A stretch of 64,000 bases of DNA from Sandaracinus amylolyticus (GTDB taxonomy: Bacteria; Myxococcota_A; Polyangia; Polyangiales; Sandaracinaceae): contig NZ_CP070225.1 of assembly GCF_021631985.1 (NCBI RefSeq), positions 496,001-560,000 of the forward strand, in the 5' to 3' direction. Below, piece after piece: positions 1-7,924 of this stretch. A program made the position numbers and the translations under genes. The notes under the pieces are model-generated. The model saw only the letters and a program-made list of their open reading frames with translations, did not search any database and was not told the DNA's origin. The stretch's first letter is position 1, and every line of letters begins with the position of its first letter.

Positions 1-186
1 CAGCGAGAGGCCGTACGCACAGCGCGCCACGAAGAGGCGCTCCGACTGGAACATGGTCGGCTCCATCGAAGGGCCGTCCACCTCGTACGCCTGTGCGATG
101 CCGATGCGGACGCCGAACGCGAGCACGATCGCGAGGAGGATCGTCTTCGCATGGCCGCGCCAGCCGTCGTTGCCCTCGTGCGCCAT
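1..186 (-). CDS. lepB: signal peptidase I, N-terminal part (runs off the window)
   Basis: Read on the minus strand from ATG at 186, the 62 visible codons give a short hydrophilic start (MAHEGNDGWRG), one membrane segment (about residues 16-32, ILLAIVLAFGVRIGIA), then VDGPSMEPTM. That last stretch is the conserved box around the catalytic Ser of S26 signal peptidases, which remove signal peptides from exported proteins at the outer face of the inner membrane. The catalytic Lys and the rest of the domain lie outside the window. It is divergent from the kinase at 267, with about 80 bp between them. The family call rests on the SMEPT box directly after an N-terminal anchor; the symbol assumes it is the main or a paralogous LepB. 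Confidence 0.85.
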   Translation of the reverse strand, partial: MAHEGNDGWRGHAKTILLAIVLAFGVRIGIAQAYEVDGPSMEPTMFQSERLFVARCAYGLSL

Positions 187-266
187 CGTCCTGCTTCCTC
201 CCACCCCCGGCCGCGGCGAACCGTCGCGCCGCTGGCGCCATTCCTCGAGCCTTGCATGATGGTCGC

Positions 267-1142
267 GTGACGTCGCGTGCGCTCCACGATCCCAACGCCG
301 AGCTCGTCCCCGGTGACCGCATCGACGAGCGTTACGTGGTCGAGTCGGTGATCGGGCACGGGACGACGTCGATCGTGTACCGCGCGCGGTCGATCCCCGA
401 CGGCGGGGGCGTCGCGCTGAAGGTGCTGCGCGCGGCGCTGGTGCGCGGGGCGATCTCCGCGACCCGCCTCGAGCGCGAGGCCGAGCTCGTCGCGCGCCTC
501 GATCATCCGTCGATCGTGCGCGTCTTCGAGACGGGGTGGCTCGAGACCGGGCAGATCTGGATCGCGCTCGAGCTGCTGGAGGGCGAGACGCTCGAGGCGC
601 TCCTGCAGCGCGAGGCACCGCTCGGGGTCGAGCGCACGGTGCGCCTGCTCGACGACGTGCTCGCGGGGCTCGCGGTCGCGCACGGCGCGCAGATCCTCCA
701 TCGCGATCTGAAGCCCGCGAACCTGGTGGTGGTGCGCGACGAGCGAGGCGAGGAGCGCGGGAAGCTGCTCGACTTCGGCGTGGGGCGCGATCTGCGCGAC
801 ACCGGGCCGCGGCTGACTGCGCCGCAGGCGCTGGTGGGCACGCTCGCGTACCTCGCGCCCGAGCAGCTCACGCCGGGCATGGATCCCGACGCGCGCGCCG
901 ATCTCTGGGCGCTCGCGGTGGTGGCGTACCGGGCGCTCACCGGGCGTGCGCCCTTCGGGCTGCGCGGCGCGCGCATGGTCGCGACGATCGTGCGCCACGA
1001 CCCGGAGCCTCCGAGCGCGCTGGTGCCCGCGCTCGGCGCGCGCGTCGACGCGTTCTTCGCGCGGGCCCTCGCGAAGGACCGCGACGCGCGATGGCAGGAC
1101 GCCCACGCGATGCGCGAGGCGTTGCTCGCGCTGGTGCGCTGA
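267..1142 (+). CDS. Ser/Thr protein kinase, single catalytic domain
   Basis: A 291-residue eukaryote-like (Hanks-type) kinase that fills the whole protein. The Gly-rich loop is IGHGTTS (29-35), the ATP-anchoring Lys is K52 in VALKVL, the catalytic loop is HRDLKPAN (145-152), DFG is at 169-171 and APE at 197-199, so it should be active. There is no C-terminal membrane segment or sensor domain, which suggests a cytosolic signalling kinase whose targets cannot be read from context. The frame is open further upstream, but that part is low-complexity and overlaps lepB on the other strand. I chose the GTG at 267, which precedes the conserved GDRIDERYVV start of the fold. Confidence 0.9.
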   Translation: MTSRALHDPNAELVPGDRIDERYVVESVIGHGTTSIVYRARSIPDGGGVALKVLRAALVRGAISATRLEREAELVARLDHPSIVRVFETGWLETGQIWIALELLEGETLEALLQREAPLGVERTVRLLDDVLAGLAVAHGAQILHRDLKPANLVVVRDERGEERGKLLDFGVGRDLRDTGPRLTAPQALVGTLAYLAPEQLTPGMDPDARADLWALAVVAYRALTGRAPFGLRGARMVATIVRHDPEPPSALVPALGARVDAFFARALAKDRDARWQDAHAMREALLALVR

Positions 1143-1185
1143 GGCGGCTGGACCAGCGCGCGCGTTGGCACTAGTCCTGCGCGCG

Positions 1186-1737
1186 ATGTCGAGCGCCGTT
1201 TCTCCCGCGCGCGAGGGCTCGGACCGCGCGTTCTACCTGGCGAATGCCGCGATCTCGCTGGCGGCGGTCGCGCTGCTGGGATGGATCCTCGTGCTGCGCG
1301 AGCCTGCGGGCGACACCGGCGCGCTCGCGTTCATGCCCGCGGTGAACGCGACGATGAACGGCATCGCCGCGAGCTGTCTCGCCGCGGGATGGATCGCGAT
1401 CAAGCGCGGCAAGCGCGACCTGCACCGCGCGCTGATGCTCTCGGCGTTCGGCGCGTCGGCGGTCTTCCTGGTCGGCTATCTCGTCTATCACTGGGTGCAC
1501 GGCGACACGCGTTATCCCGAGGGCGCGCCGCTGCGCGGGCTCTATCTCGGCGTGCTCGCCTCGCACGTCGTGCTCTCGATCGTCGTGTTCCCGATGATCC
1601 TCGCGACGTTCTGGTTCGCGCTGCGCAATCGCTTCGCGACGCATCGCAAGCTCGCGCGCTGGACCCTGCCGATCTGGCTCTACGTGTCGGTGACCGGGGT
1701 CGCGGTGTTCCTGATGCTGCGGCTCGCGATCGGGTGA
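1186..1737 (+). CDS. DUF420 family membrane protein
   Basis: A 183-residue integral membrane protein with five predicted hydrophobic segments and conserved-looking histidines between them (DLHRAL, YHWVHG, SHVVLS, THRKLA). This layout matches the DUF420/YozB family, small proteins often found near haem-copper oxidase assembly genes. The role is not established, and here there is no oxidase gene nearby. It starts at ATG 1186, shortly after the kinase on the same strand. Its stop is followed within 2 bp by a strong hairpin. Confidence 0.75.
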   Translation: MSSAVSPAREGSDRAFYLANAAISLAAVALLGWILVLREPAGDTGALAFMPAVNATMNGIAASCLAAGWIAIKRGKRDLHRALMLSAFGASAVFLVGYLVYHWVHGDTRYPEGAPLRGLYLGVLASHVVLSIVVFPMILATFWFALRNRFATHRKLARWTLPIWLYVSVTGVAVFLMLRLAIG

Positions 1738-1738
1738 G

Positions 1739-1769
1739 GCGATCGCGTGGCGTGCTGCCACGCGATCGC
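1739..1769. terminator. perfect 12-bp hairpin between convergent genes
   Basis: GCGATCGCGTGG and CCACGCGATCGC form a perfect 12-bp stem around a 7-nt loop (CGTGCTG), immediately after the DUF420 stop and before the convergent YugP-like stop. There is no T-run, as is common in very GC-rich genomes. It is a likely bidirectional transcription end. Confidence 0.6.
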
Positions 1770-1815
1770 TGCGACACCGTCATCGTCGAACCATCGGCTC
1801 GCCCGCCGGTCCCTA

Positions 1816-1867
1816 CCGTCCGCGCGCTTCGCGCGCTCCCGTCCGGGACCTGCGGGACGAGCACTCC
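1816..1867 (+). repeat. dispersed hairpin repeat family 2, copy 1
   Basis: A 52-bp stretch almost identical to 39404-39456. Its core is GCGCGC-TTC-GCGCGC, followed by CTCCCGTCCGGGACCTGCG and ending CGAGCACTCC. It lies just past the terminator-like hairpin and before the YugP-type stop, so it is wholly intergenic. Confidence 0.65.
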
Positions 1868-1876
1868 GGCGAGGGC

Positions 1877-2569
1877 TCACTCCTCGCGCGGCGAGAACGC
1901 GCCGAGGCGCAGCAGGAAGTAGAGCAGGGTCAGGATGCCGGTGATCGCGGCGCCGACGTAGGTCATCGCTGCCGCGGTGAGGACCTTCGAGACGCCGTGC
2001 TTCTCGCTCGGCGAGACGATCGCCAGGCGATCGAGCTCGAGCTTCGCGCGGCGCGACGCGTCGAGCTCGACGGGCAGCGTCACGACCTGGAACGCGACCG
2101 TCGCCGTGAAGAGGATCACGCCGGCCCAGATCATCTGCGCGAACGAGAGCACGAAGCCGATCATGATCAGGAACCAACCGAGGTTGGAGCCGAGGTTGGC
2201 GACCGGCACCGCGAGGTTGCGCAGCTGCATCGGCAGGTAGCGCTGCTGGTGCTGGATGGCGTGGCCGACCTCGTGCGCCGCGACCGCGAGCGACGAGATC
2301 GAGCTCCCGTAGTAGGTGTCCTCCGAGAGCCGGACGACGCGGTGGATCGGGTCGTAGTGGTCGCTGAGCATCCCGCGCGCGGGATGCACCTGGACGTCGT
2401 GCAGGCCGTTGCGATCGAGGATGTACCGGGCGGCCTGCGCGCCGCTCACGTGGCGCCGGTTCGGGACCTGCGACCAGCGCTGGAAGCGCGAGCGCGTCGC
2501 GAACGCGGCCCATGCCGAGAGCAGCATGGCGGGGGCGAGCAGGACGAAGTAGAGCGGGTCGAGGATCAT
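1877..2569 (-). CDS. YugP-type membrane zinc metallopeptidase
   Basis: A 230-residue membrane protease of the Zn_peptidase_2 (YugP) family. An N-terminal hydrophobic segment (about 5-25) is followed by a soluble stretch and the zinc-binding HEVGH at 99-103. Three more hydrophobic segments follow (about 115-165 and 190-220). HExxH supplies two zinc ligands and the general base; the substrates of this family are not well established. The ATG at 2569 gives the expected full length. The gene is convergent with the DUF420 gene. Confidence 0.82.
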   Translation of the reverse strand: MILDPLYFVLLAPAMLLSAWAAFATRSRFQRWSQVPNRRHVSGAQAARYILDRNGLHDVQVHPARGMLSDHYDPIHRVVRLSEDTYYGSSISSLAVAAHEVGHAIQHQQRYLPMQLRNLAVPVANLGSNLGWFLIMIGFVLSFAQMIWAGVILFTATVAFQVVTLPVELDASRRAKLELDRLAIVSPSEKHGVSKVLTAAAMTYVGAAITGILTLLYFLLRLGAFSPREE

Positions 2570-2661
2570 CTCGGGTGGCCTCCGGTGGAAGCTCAGGCAC
2601 GAGTAACCACCGCGAATTGCTCGAGCAAGAAGCTCGCCCCTGCACGGACGGAGAGTCGTCG

Positions 2662-3471
2662 TTGAGATTGCTGGCCATCGGCGACGTGCACGTGGAGCAT
2701 CGGGCCAACCGCGAAGCGCTCGTCGCGCTTCCGCCGCAGCCCGACGACTGGCTCGTGCTGGCCGGCGACGTGAGCGAGTCGATCGCGAATCTCGAGCACG
2801 CGCTCGACGTGCTGCGACCGAAGTTCGCGCAGCTCGTCTGGGTGCCCGGGAACCACGAGCTCTGGACGGTGCCGCGCAGCGGGGAGCCCGAGCGCGGAGA
2901 GGCGCGCTACGACGCGATGGTCGCGGCGTGCCGTGCGCGCGGAGTGCTCACGCCGGAGGACGAGTACGTCGAGTGGCCCGGCGATCGATCGCTGCGCATC
3001 GCGCCGCTCTTCGTGCTCTACGACTACTCGTTCGCGCCGGATGGCATCGAGGGCGCGGACGCGGCGCGCAAGTGGGCAGCGGAGGACGGCATCGTCGCGA
3101 CCGACGAGGCGCTCTTGCACGCGGATCCACATCCTTCGATCGACGCGTGGTGCCGCGCGCGCATCGCGCGCACCGTGCCGCGGCTCGAGGACGCGTCGCG
3201 CGCCCATCGCCTCGTGCTGATCAACCACTGGCCGCTGCGGCGCGATCTGGTGCGCATCCCGCGTGTGCCTCGTTACGTGCCGTGGTGCGGCACGCGCGCC
3301 ACCGAGGACTGGCACGTCCGGTATCGCGCGGAGGTGGTCGTGAGCGGGCACCTGCACGTGCGCGCGACCGATCATCGCGACGGCGTGCGCTTCGAGGAGG
3401 TGAGCCTCGGTTATCCGCGCGACTGGGACGCGAAGCTCGGCGCGGCCACGTACCTGCGGCGCATCGTGTGA
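2662..3471 (+). CDS. calcineurin-like metallophosphoesterase
   Basis: A 269-residue cytosolic phosphoesterase. The metal-binding blocks are in order: GDVH near the N-terminus, LAGDVSES, GNHELW, a central INHWPL and a C-terminal VSGHLHVR. These chelate the two metals in the calcineurin-like superfamily. The substrate is unknown. The frame is open further upstream, but the conserved first strand begins LRLLAIGDVH, so the TTG at 2662 with a GGAG about 8 bp upstream is preferred. It stands alone, divergent from the zinc protease. Confidence 0.8.
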   Translation: MRLLAIGDVHVEHRANREALVALPPQPDDWLVLAGDVSESIANLEHALDVLRPKFAQLVWVPGNHELWTVPRSGEPERGEARYDAMVAACRARGVLTPEDEYVEWPGDRSLRIAPLFVLYDYSFAPDGIEGADAARKWAAEDGIVATDEALLHADPHPSIDAWCRARIARTVPRLEDASRAHRLVLINHWPLRRDLVRIPRVPRYVPWCGTRATEDWHVRYRAEVVVSGHLHVRATDHRDGVRFEEVSLGYPRDWDAKLGAATYLRRIV

Positions 3472-3517
3472 GACGAATTCGTGAGCCGTTCGCGCGCCGC
3501 GGCGGACCTCTTGCGGC

Positions 3518-5107
3518 ATGAACGAAAGAGCTTGTTCCTGGGCTTCGCTTCTATGCTCGCTCGCTCTCGCGGGGTGCGCGATCAGCCGCACCCCGCTCGA
3601 CCCGATCGACGGATCGATGGGCGGCCACGACGCGGGATCCTCGGACTCGGGCCGCAGCGACTCGGGCCGCGCGCCGAGCGACTCGGGCACACCGGAGAGC
3701 GACGCCGGTGGTCCGAGCGACCCGCGCGAGTGCGTGACGCCGGAGGCGATCCTCGAGATCGCGAGCTCGGGGCAGGGCGTGGAGGGGCACGCGGTGGCGA
3801 TCGACGGCGCCGGCAACCTGTACGTCGGCGGCGGGTTCAGCGATCCGATGACGGTGCGCACCACGACGACGCTCGATCCGACCGGGCCGAACCGGCGCGA
3901 CGGCTTCGTCGTGTCGCTCACGCCTGGCGGGGCGGTGCGTTGGGCGCGCGTCTTCGGCGATGCGAACGACAGCGACCAGACGGTCGTTGGGGCGTTCCTC
4001 GCCGGCGATCTGGTGATCGTGTCGGGCCAGTTCGACGGCGAGCTCGATCTGCACGTGCCGGGCACGTCGGGCGACCTTCCTCCCATCGTCTCGTCACCAT
4101 CGCGTTCGAGCACCGGGTTCGTCGCCGCGCTGCGCGCGTCCGACGGGACGCCGGTGTTCGCACACGTGTACGACGGCGCACTGGCTGCTGCGGGGGGGAC
4201 CGAGATCGTGGCGGCCGGAGGCGCTCATCCCGCTTGTGGCGCGACGACCGGTGACCTCCAGGTCGCGCGTCTCGACGTCGCCGCGCTCGTGACCGATCCC
4301 ACGACGGGCGCGCGCGCGCCCACGTGCCGGCGCGCAGTCGGCTTCTCGGGCGCGACCATCACGCGCGCGATCGTCGCGACCGGCGGCGATGTGCTGATCG
4401 CCGGGACCTCGGTCGAAGACACGTTCGGCACCGTGTCGATCTCCCGGCCCGCGGCGTCGACGGGCTCGAGACCGGACGGCTTGGTCGTGCGGCTCTCGCC
4501 CGACCTCGCAGTGCGGTGGGCCCGCGGCTACCAGACGCTTCCGCACCCGACCCACCCGCACCCTTCGCACTTCAGCATCGCCGCTCTCCAGGAGCGCGGG
4601 GGCGCGCTCGTCATCGCGGGGCGCGTGCTCGGTGCCGTGGATCTCGGTGGAGGACCGATGATCGGGTTCACCAGCGGCTCCGACTGGGACATCGCGATCG
4701 CGGGCCTCGACCCCGCGACGGGCGAGACGCGGTGGAGCGACCTCTTCGCCTGCGAAGGCAGCGACGCGCTCGCCGGCATCGCGGCCGATGAAGAGGGTCA
4801 GCTCCACGTCGCCGGTCGCTTCGGCGGCCCGGCGTTCGATGTCAGCGGGGGTGTCGCGCCACTGGCGGGCCAGGGGCAGCTCTTCGCGGCGACCTTCGGC
4901 GAGACGGGCGCGCATCAGTGCAGCCGGGCGAGCACCGGTGGCCCGGGATCGACGACGGCTTCCTCGACGGGCACGACCCCCGACGGCCACGAATGGCTCG
5001 TGGTCGGCAGCACGGTCGGCAGCCTCGACTTCGGCGCGGGTGCGATCGGCGACTCCAGCTCGCCTCGCTCGCGGGTGTTCGTCCAGCGCTTCTCGCTCGT
5101 CGAGTGA
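3518..5107 (+). CDS. secreted lipoprotein with beta-propeller-like repeats
   Basis: A 529-residue lipoprotein. The signal peptide ends in the lipobox LAGC (Cys20), followed by a disordered linker rich in Ser, Gly and Asp to about residue 70. The body alternates motifs of the type 'DGAGNLYVGGGF' and 'GDVLIAGTS' with blocks beginning 'VRWAR', repeated at roughly 60-70 residues. This periodicity resembles SBBP or delta-60-type propeller proteins that report on their own sequence context; no catalytic residues are visible. Likely displayed on the envelope. The function is unknown and the fold is inferred from repeat rhythm only. Confidence 0.6.
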   Translation: MNERACSWASLLCSLALAGCAISRTPLDPIDGSMGGHDAGSSDSGRSDSGRAPSDSGTPESDAGGPSDPRECVTPEAILEIASSGQGVEGHAVAIDGAGNLYVGGGFSDPMTVRTTTTLDPTGPNRRDGFVVSLTPGGAVRWARVFGDANDSDQTVVGAFLAGDLVIVSGQFDGELDLHVPGTSGDLPPIVSSPSRSSTGFVAALRASDGTPVFAHVYDGALAAAGGTEIVAAGGAHPACGATTGDLQVARLDVAALVTDPTTGARAPTCRRAVGFSGATITRAIVATGGDVLIAGTSVEDTFGTVSISRPAASTGSRPDGLVVRLSPDLAVRWARGYQTLPHPTHPHPSHFSIAALQERGGALVIAGRVLGAVDLGGGPMIGFTSGSDWDIAIAGLDPATGETRWSDLFACEGSDALAGIAADEEGQLHVAGRFGGPAFDVSGGVAPLAGQGQLFAATFGETGAHQCSRASTGGPGSTTASSTGTTPDGHEWLVVGSTVGSLDFGAGAIGDSSSPRSRVFVQRFSLVE

Positions 5108-5145
5108 GCCGTTTCGCCGACTCCGAAGCCCATCTGGTCGAGCCC

Positions 5146-5784
5146 ATGCCCGAGCCGAGCTCCTCTCGCGCGCGACGGATCGCAGCCACCGACGACGTCG
5201 GGTCGGTCGCGAAACGTCGCGCGCTGCGCGACGGCGGTCACCCCGACGGCGTGCTGGTGGTGCGCGCGCGGGAGGGCGATCGCTGGGCGCAGGAGGTGCT
5301 CTTCCGGCGCTACATGACGCCGCTGGCGGGCACGGTCACGCACATCGTCGGCAACGTCGCCGACGCCGACGACGTGCTGCAGGACACCTTCGCCGACGTG
5401 CTCCGCGACCTGCCGCGGCTGCGCGAGCCCGAGGCGTTCCGCGGGTGGCTGTACCGGATCGCGATGAACCGCGCGCGCAAGGCGCTGCGCAAGCGGAGGC
5501 TGCTGCGCTTCCTCGGGCTCGACGGATCGGTCGACGACGCGACGCTCGCGATCGAGGCGTCGAGCGCGTCGAGCCCGGAGGTGCTCACCGAGCTGAGGCT
5601 GCTCGACGAGGCGCTGCGGCGGGTGCCCGCGGACGAGCGCATCGCGTGGATGCTCCGTCACGTGCACGGCGAGCAGCTCGAGGACATCGCGTCGTGGATC
5701 GGGTGCTCGCTCGCGACGGTGAAGCGACGCATCGAGGCGGCGCAGTCGCGCATCGACCTGCACGTGAACGGGAGGGCCCGATGA
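5146..5784 (+). CDS. ECF-type RNA polymerase sigma factor
   Basis: A 212-residue sigma-70 family factor with only the two domains of the ECF group. Region 2 (about 45-115) contains ADADDVLQDTFADVL and RGWLYRIAMNRARKALRKRR. Region 4 (about 150-205) contains the helix-turn-helix EDIASWIGCSLATVKRRI. It should recruit polymerase to a stress or envelope regulon and is co-transcribed with its likely FecR-type inhibitor, whose ATG overlaps the sigma stop (ATGA). ATG 5146 is chosen; a GTG at 5104 overlapping the previous stop is an alternative that would add 14 residues. Confidence 0.85.
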   Translation: MPEPSSSRARRIAATDDVGSVAKRRALRDGGHPDGVLVVRAREGDRWAQEVLFRRYMTPLAGTVTHIVGNVADADDVLQDTFADVLRDLPRLREPEAFRGWLYRIAMNRARKALRKRRLLRFLGLDGSVDDATLAIEASSASSPEVLTELRLLDEALRRVPADERIAWMLRHVHGEQLEDIASWIGCSLATVKRRIEAAQSRIDLHVNGRAR

Positions 5785-6857
5785 AGCGCTCGCTGCCGAG
5801 CCTTCCCGAGCGCATCGCGGACACGCTCGACCTGAGCGTCGACGAGGCGCGGGTGCAGCGCACCTGGCGCGGCGCGCGACGACGTGCAGCGGTGCCGTCC
5901 CGGCGCACGGCGGGGGCGGTCGTCGGAGTGATCGCGGTGGCCGCGGTGGTGGCGCTCGCGGTGCTCGCGCGTCGCGACGAGCCCGTGGTGATCGAGCGTG
6001 GCGGGCTCTTGCTCGCGGGGGGCGGCGCGCCGGTCGCGCGCGAGGTGTCGGAGGGTGCGGCGCCCGAGACGCTGCGCTTCGCGGAGGCGAGCGCGATCAC
6101 GTTGTGGTCGAGCGCGCGGCTGGTGCCGCTGCACAACGACGGGGCGCGCTTCGAGACCGAGCTCGAGCGAGGGCGCGCGCGCTTCTCGGTGACGCCGGGT
6201 CTGGGTCGGGCGTGGCGGGTCGTCGCGGGCGACGTGCAGGTCGAGGTCGTCGGGACGGTGTTCGAGGTCGAGCACACCGAAGGGCGCACGAGCGTGTCGG
6301 TGGAGCGCGGCGTGGTGCGGGTGTCGGGGCCTCGGGTGCCGGGGCTGGTGGTGACGCTGCGCGCGGGCGAGGACGTGGTGGTCGAGCGCGAGGTCGCGAC
6401 GCCGCGCGAGCCTCTGGTCGTGACGAGCGTCGAGCCCATCGTGGCGGAGGAGGCCCCTGCGCCGCGGGCGCCGATCGCGCGCCCGAGCGAGTGGCGCGAC
6501 CTCGCGACGCGAGGGCGCCACGACGAGGCGTACGAGGCGCTGCGAGGCCGCGGGATCGTGCGCGAGGCCGAGCGCGCGTCCCCCGAGCAGCTGCTCTTGC
6601 TGGCCGACGTCGCGCGGCTCTCGGGGCATCCCGCCGAGGCCGTCGCGCCGCTCGAGCGCCTGCTCGCCGAGCATCCGCGCGACGAGTCGGCGAGCTTGGC
6701 CGCGGTGACGCTCGGGCGACTCTTCATGGACGCGCTCGGGCGTCCCGAGGACGCGAGGCGTGCGCTGGAGCGAGCGCGCGAGCTCGGCGTGCCTGCGGCG
6801 CTGCGCGCCGACGTGGATCGGCGGATCCAGGCGCTCGAGGTCGAGTCGACGCCTTGA
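5781..6857 (+). CDS. FecR-domain anti-sigma factor
   Basis: A 358-residue single-pass membrane protein. A short cytosolic N-terminus (about 43 residues) would bind the sigma factor, the membrane segment is at about 44-63, and the FecR domain follows at about 100-200. The FecR part reads ITLWSSARLVPL, ELERGRARFSV, VEVVGTVFEVE and VSVERGVVRVSG. The C-terminal third (about 230-355) is helical with TPR-like spacing. The gene overlaps the sigma gene by 4 bp. The family typically relays an envelope signal to the bound sigma; the inducing signal here is unknown. Confidence 0.8.
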   Translation: MKRSLPSLPERIADTLDLSVDEARVQRTWRGARRRAAVPSRRTAGAVVGVIAVAAVVALAVLARRDEPVVIERGGLLLAGGGAPVAREVSEGAAPETLRFAEASAITLWSSARLVPLHNDGARFETELERGRARFSVTPGLGRAWRVVAGDVQVEVVGTVFEVEHTEGRTSVSVERGVVRVSGPRVPGLVVTLRAGEDVVVEREVATPREPLVVTSVEPIVAEEAPAPRAPIARPSEWRDLATRGRHDEAYEALRGRGIVREAERASPEQLLLLADVARLSGHPAEAVAPLERLLAEHPRDESASLAAVTLGRLFMDALGRPEDARRALERARELGVPAALRADVDRRIQALEVESTP

Positions 6858-7918
6858 GGTGCGCCGCGATCGTGTGGGGCGTCGTGATCGCGGTGAGCTC
6901 GACCGTGCATGCACAGCCACGCGCGGTCGGGCTCGAGGTGCCGGCGTGCGAGGTCGAGTGGGCGAGCTTCGAGCAGCTCGCGCCGTTGGTGCGGGTCGAG
7001 CTTCGCGCGCTCGGGGTCGAGCTCGACGTGGTGCGGGCGAGCGAAGCGGGCTCGGGCGCGCGGCTGGTGGTGCGCACCGCGTGCGGCGAGGGCGTGCCCG
7101 ATGTGTCGTCGATCGCGCTCGAAGCGCACCATGCGCACGGCGCGCCACGAACGCGGGTCATCGACTTGCTAGACGTGAGCGGATGGAATCGCGCGCGGAC
7201 GCTCGCGATCGCGCTCGTCGATCTGCATCGCGAGCTCGAGGCCGAGCCCGAGGTCGTGCTGCCCGAGCCCGACGAGCTGATCGCGGAGGGCGAGGTGATC
7301 GCCGATCCGCTCGTGCTCGAGCCCGAGGGCGCGATCGATCGCGGCGCGCGATCGCTCGACGTTCCGGGCACGCCGTCGCCCCCGCGCGACCCGCTGCGCA
7401 TCGAAGGGCTCGAGCTCGCGATCGGCGGTGCGCTCGCGATCGGAGCGCGCGGCCCGGATGCGCTCGCCGGTGGGCACGTCGAGGGCTCGCTCGTGATCGC
7501 GACCGATGCGCTCCGTGCGCACCTCGGCCTCGCGCTCTCGCTGCGTCACGCGACGCGCGACGTGTCGCTGGGCACGCTGCGCCTCTCGCTCGCGGGCGCT
7601 GCGCTCGTCGCCGACGCCGCGGTGGTGCTCGGCGCGGTCGACCTCGGGGCGCGGCTCGAGCTGATGCCGGCCGTCGCGCTGAGCAGCGGCAGCGCGACCG
7701 AGGACGACGTGATCGAGCGCGAGGCCCTCGATCCGACGTTCGAGGCGTCGCTGCTCCTCCAGGCGCGCTGGACGATCGTCGAGCGCTTCTTCCTGCGCGT
7801 CGAGGGCGGCGCGACGTTCGTCGGCCGCGGGGTGCAGATCCTCTTCGCGCGGGAGCGCGCGCTCGGCTGGACCGACTGGGCGTTCCCGATGCGCGTCGTG
7901 CTCGGGATCGTGATCTGA
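6854..7918 (+). CDS. secreted hypothetical protein, third gene of the sigma/FecR operon
   Basis: A 354-residue protein starting at a TTG that overlaps the FecR stop (TTGA), giving a signal peptide that ends VHA-Q (cleavage near residue 20). The middle (about 130-190) is Glu/Asp/Pro-rich. The last 150 residues alternate short hydrophobic and polar stretches (for example FLRVEGGATFVGRGVQILF), as in small outer-membrane barrels. No family is recognised. Translational coupling to the anti-sigma gene suggests it is a target or sensor part of the same envelope response. Confidence 0.6.
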   Translation: MRCAAIVWGVVIAVSSTVHAQPRAVGLEVPACEVEWASFEQLAPLVRVELRALGVELDVVRASEAGSGARLVVRTACGEGVPDVSSIALEAHHAHGAPRTRVIDLLDVSGWNRARTLAIALVDLHRELEAEPEVVLPEPDELIAEGEVIADPLVLEPEGAIDRGARSLDVPGTPSPPRDPLRIEGLELAIGGALAIGARGPDALAGGHVEGSLVIATDALRAHLGLALSLRHATRDVSLGTLRLSLAGAALVADAAVVLGAVDLGARLELMPAVALSSGSATEDDVIEREALDPTFEASLLLQARWTIVERFFLRVEGGATFVGRGVQILFARERALGWTDWAFPMRVVLGIVI

Positions 7919-7924
7919 CCTCGA

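Noticed and set aside
53-259. Short plus-strand open frame at the window start
   Set aside because: The opposite strand encodes the conserved signal peptidase SMEPT box; the plus-strand frame is its shadow.
93-266. N-terminal extension of the Ser/Thr kinase
   Set aside because: The extension is Arg/Ser-rich with no family support and covers the lepB start on the opposite strand; GTG 267 fits the kinase fold.
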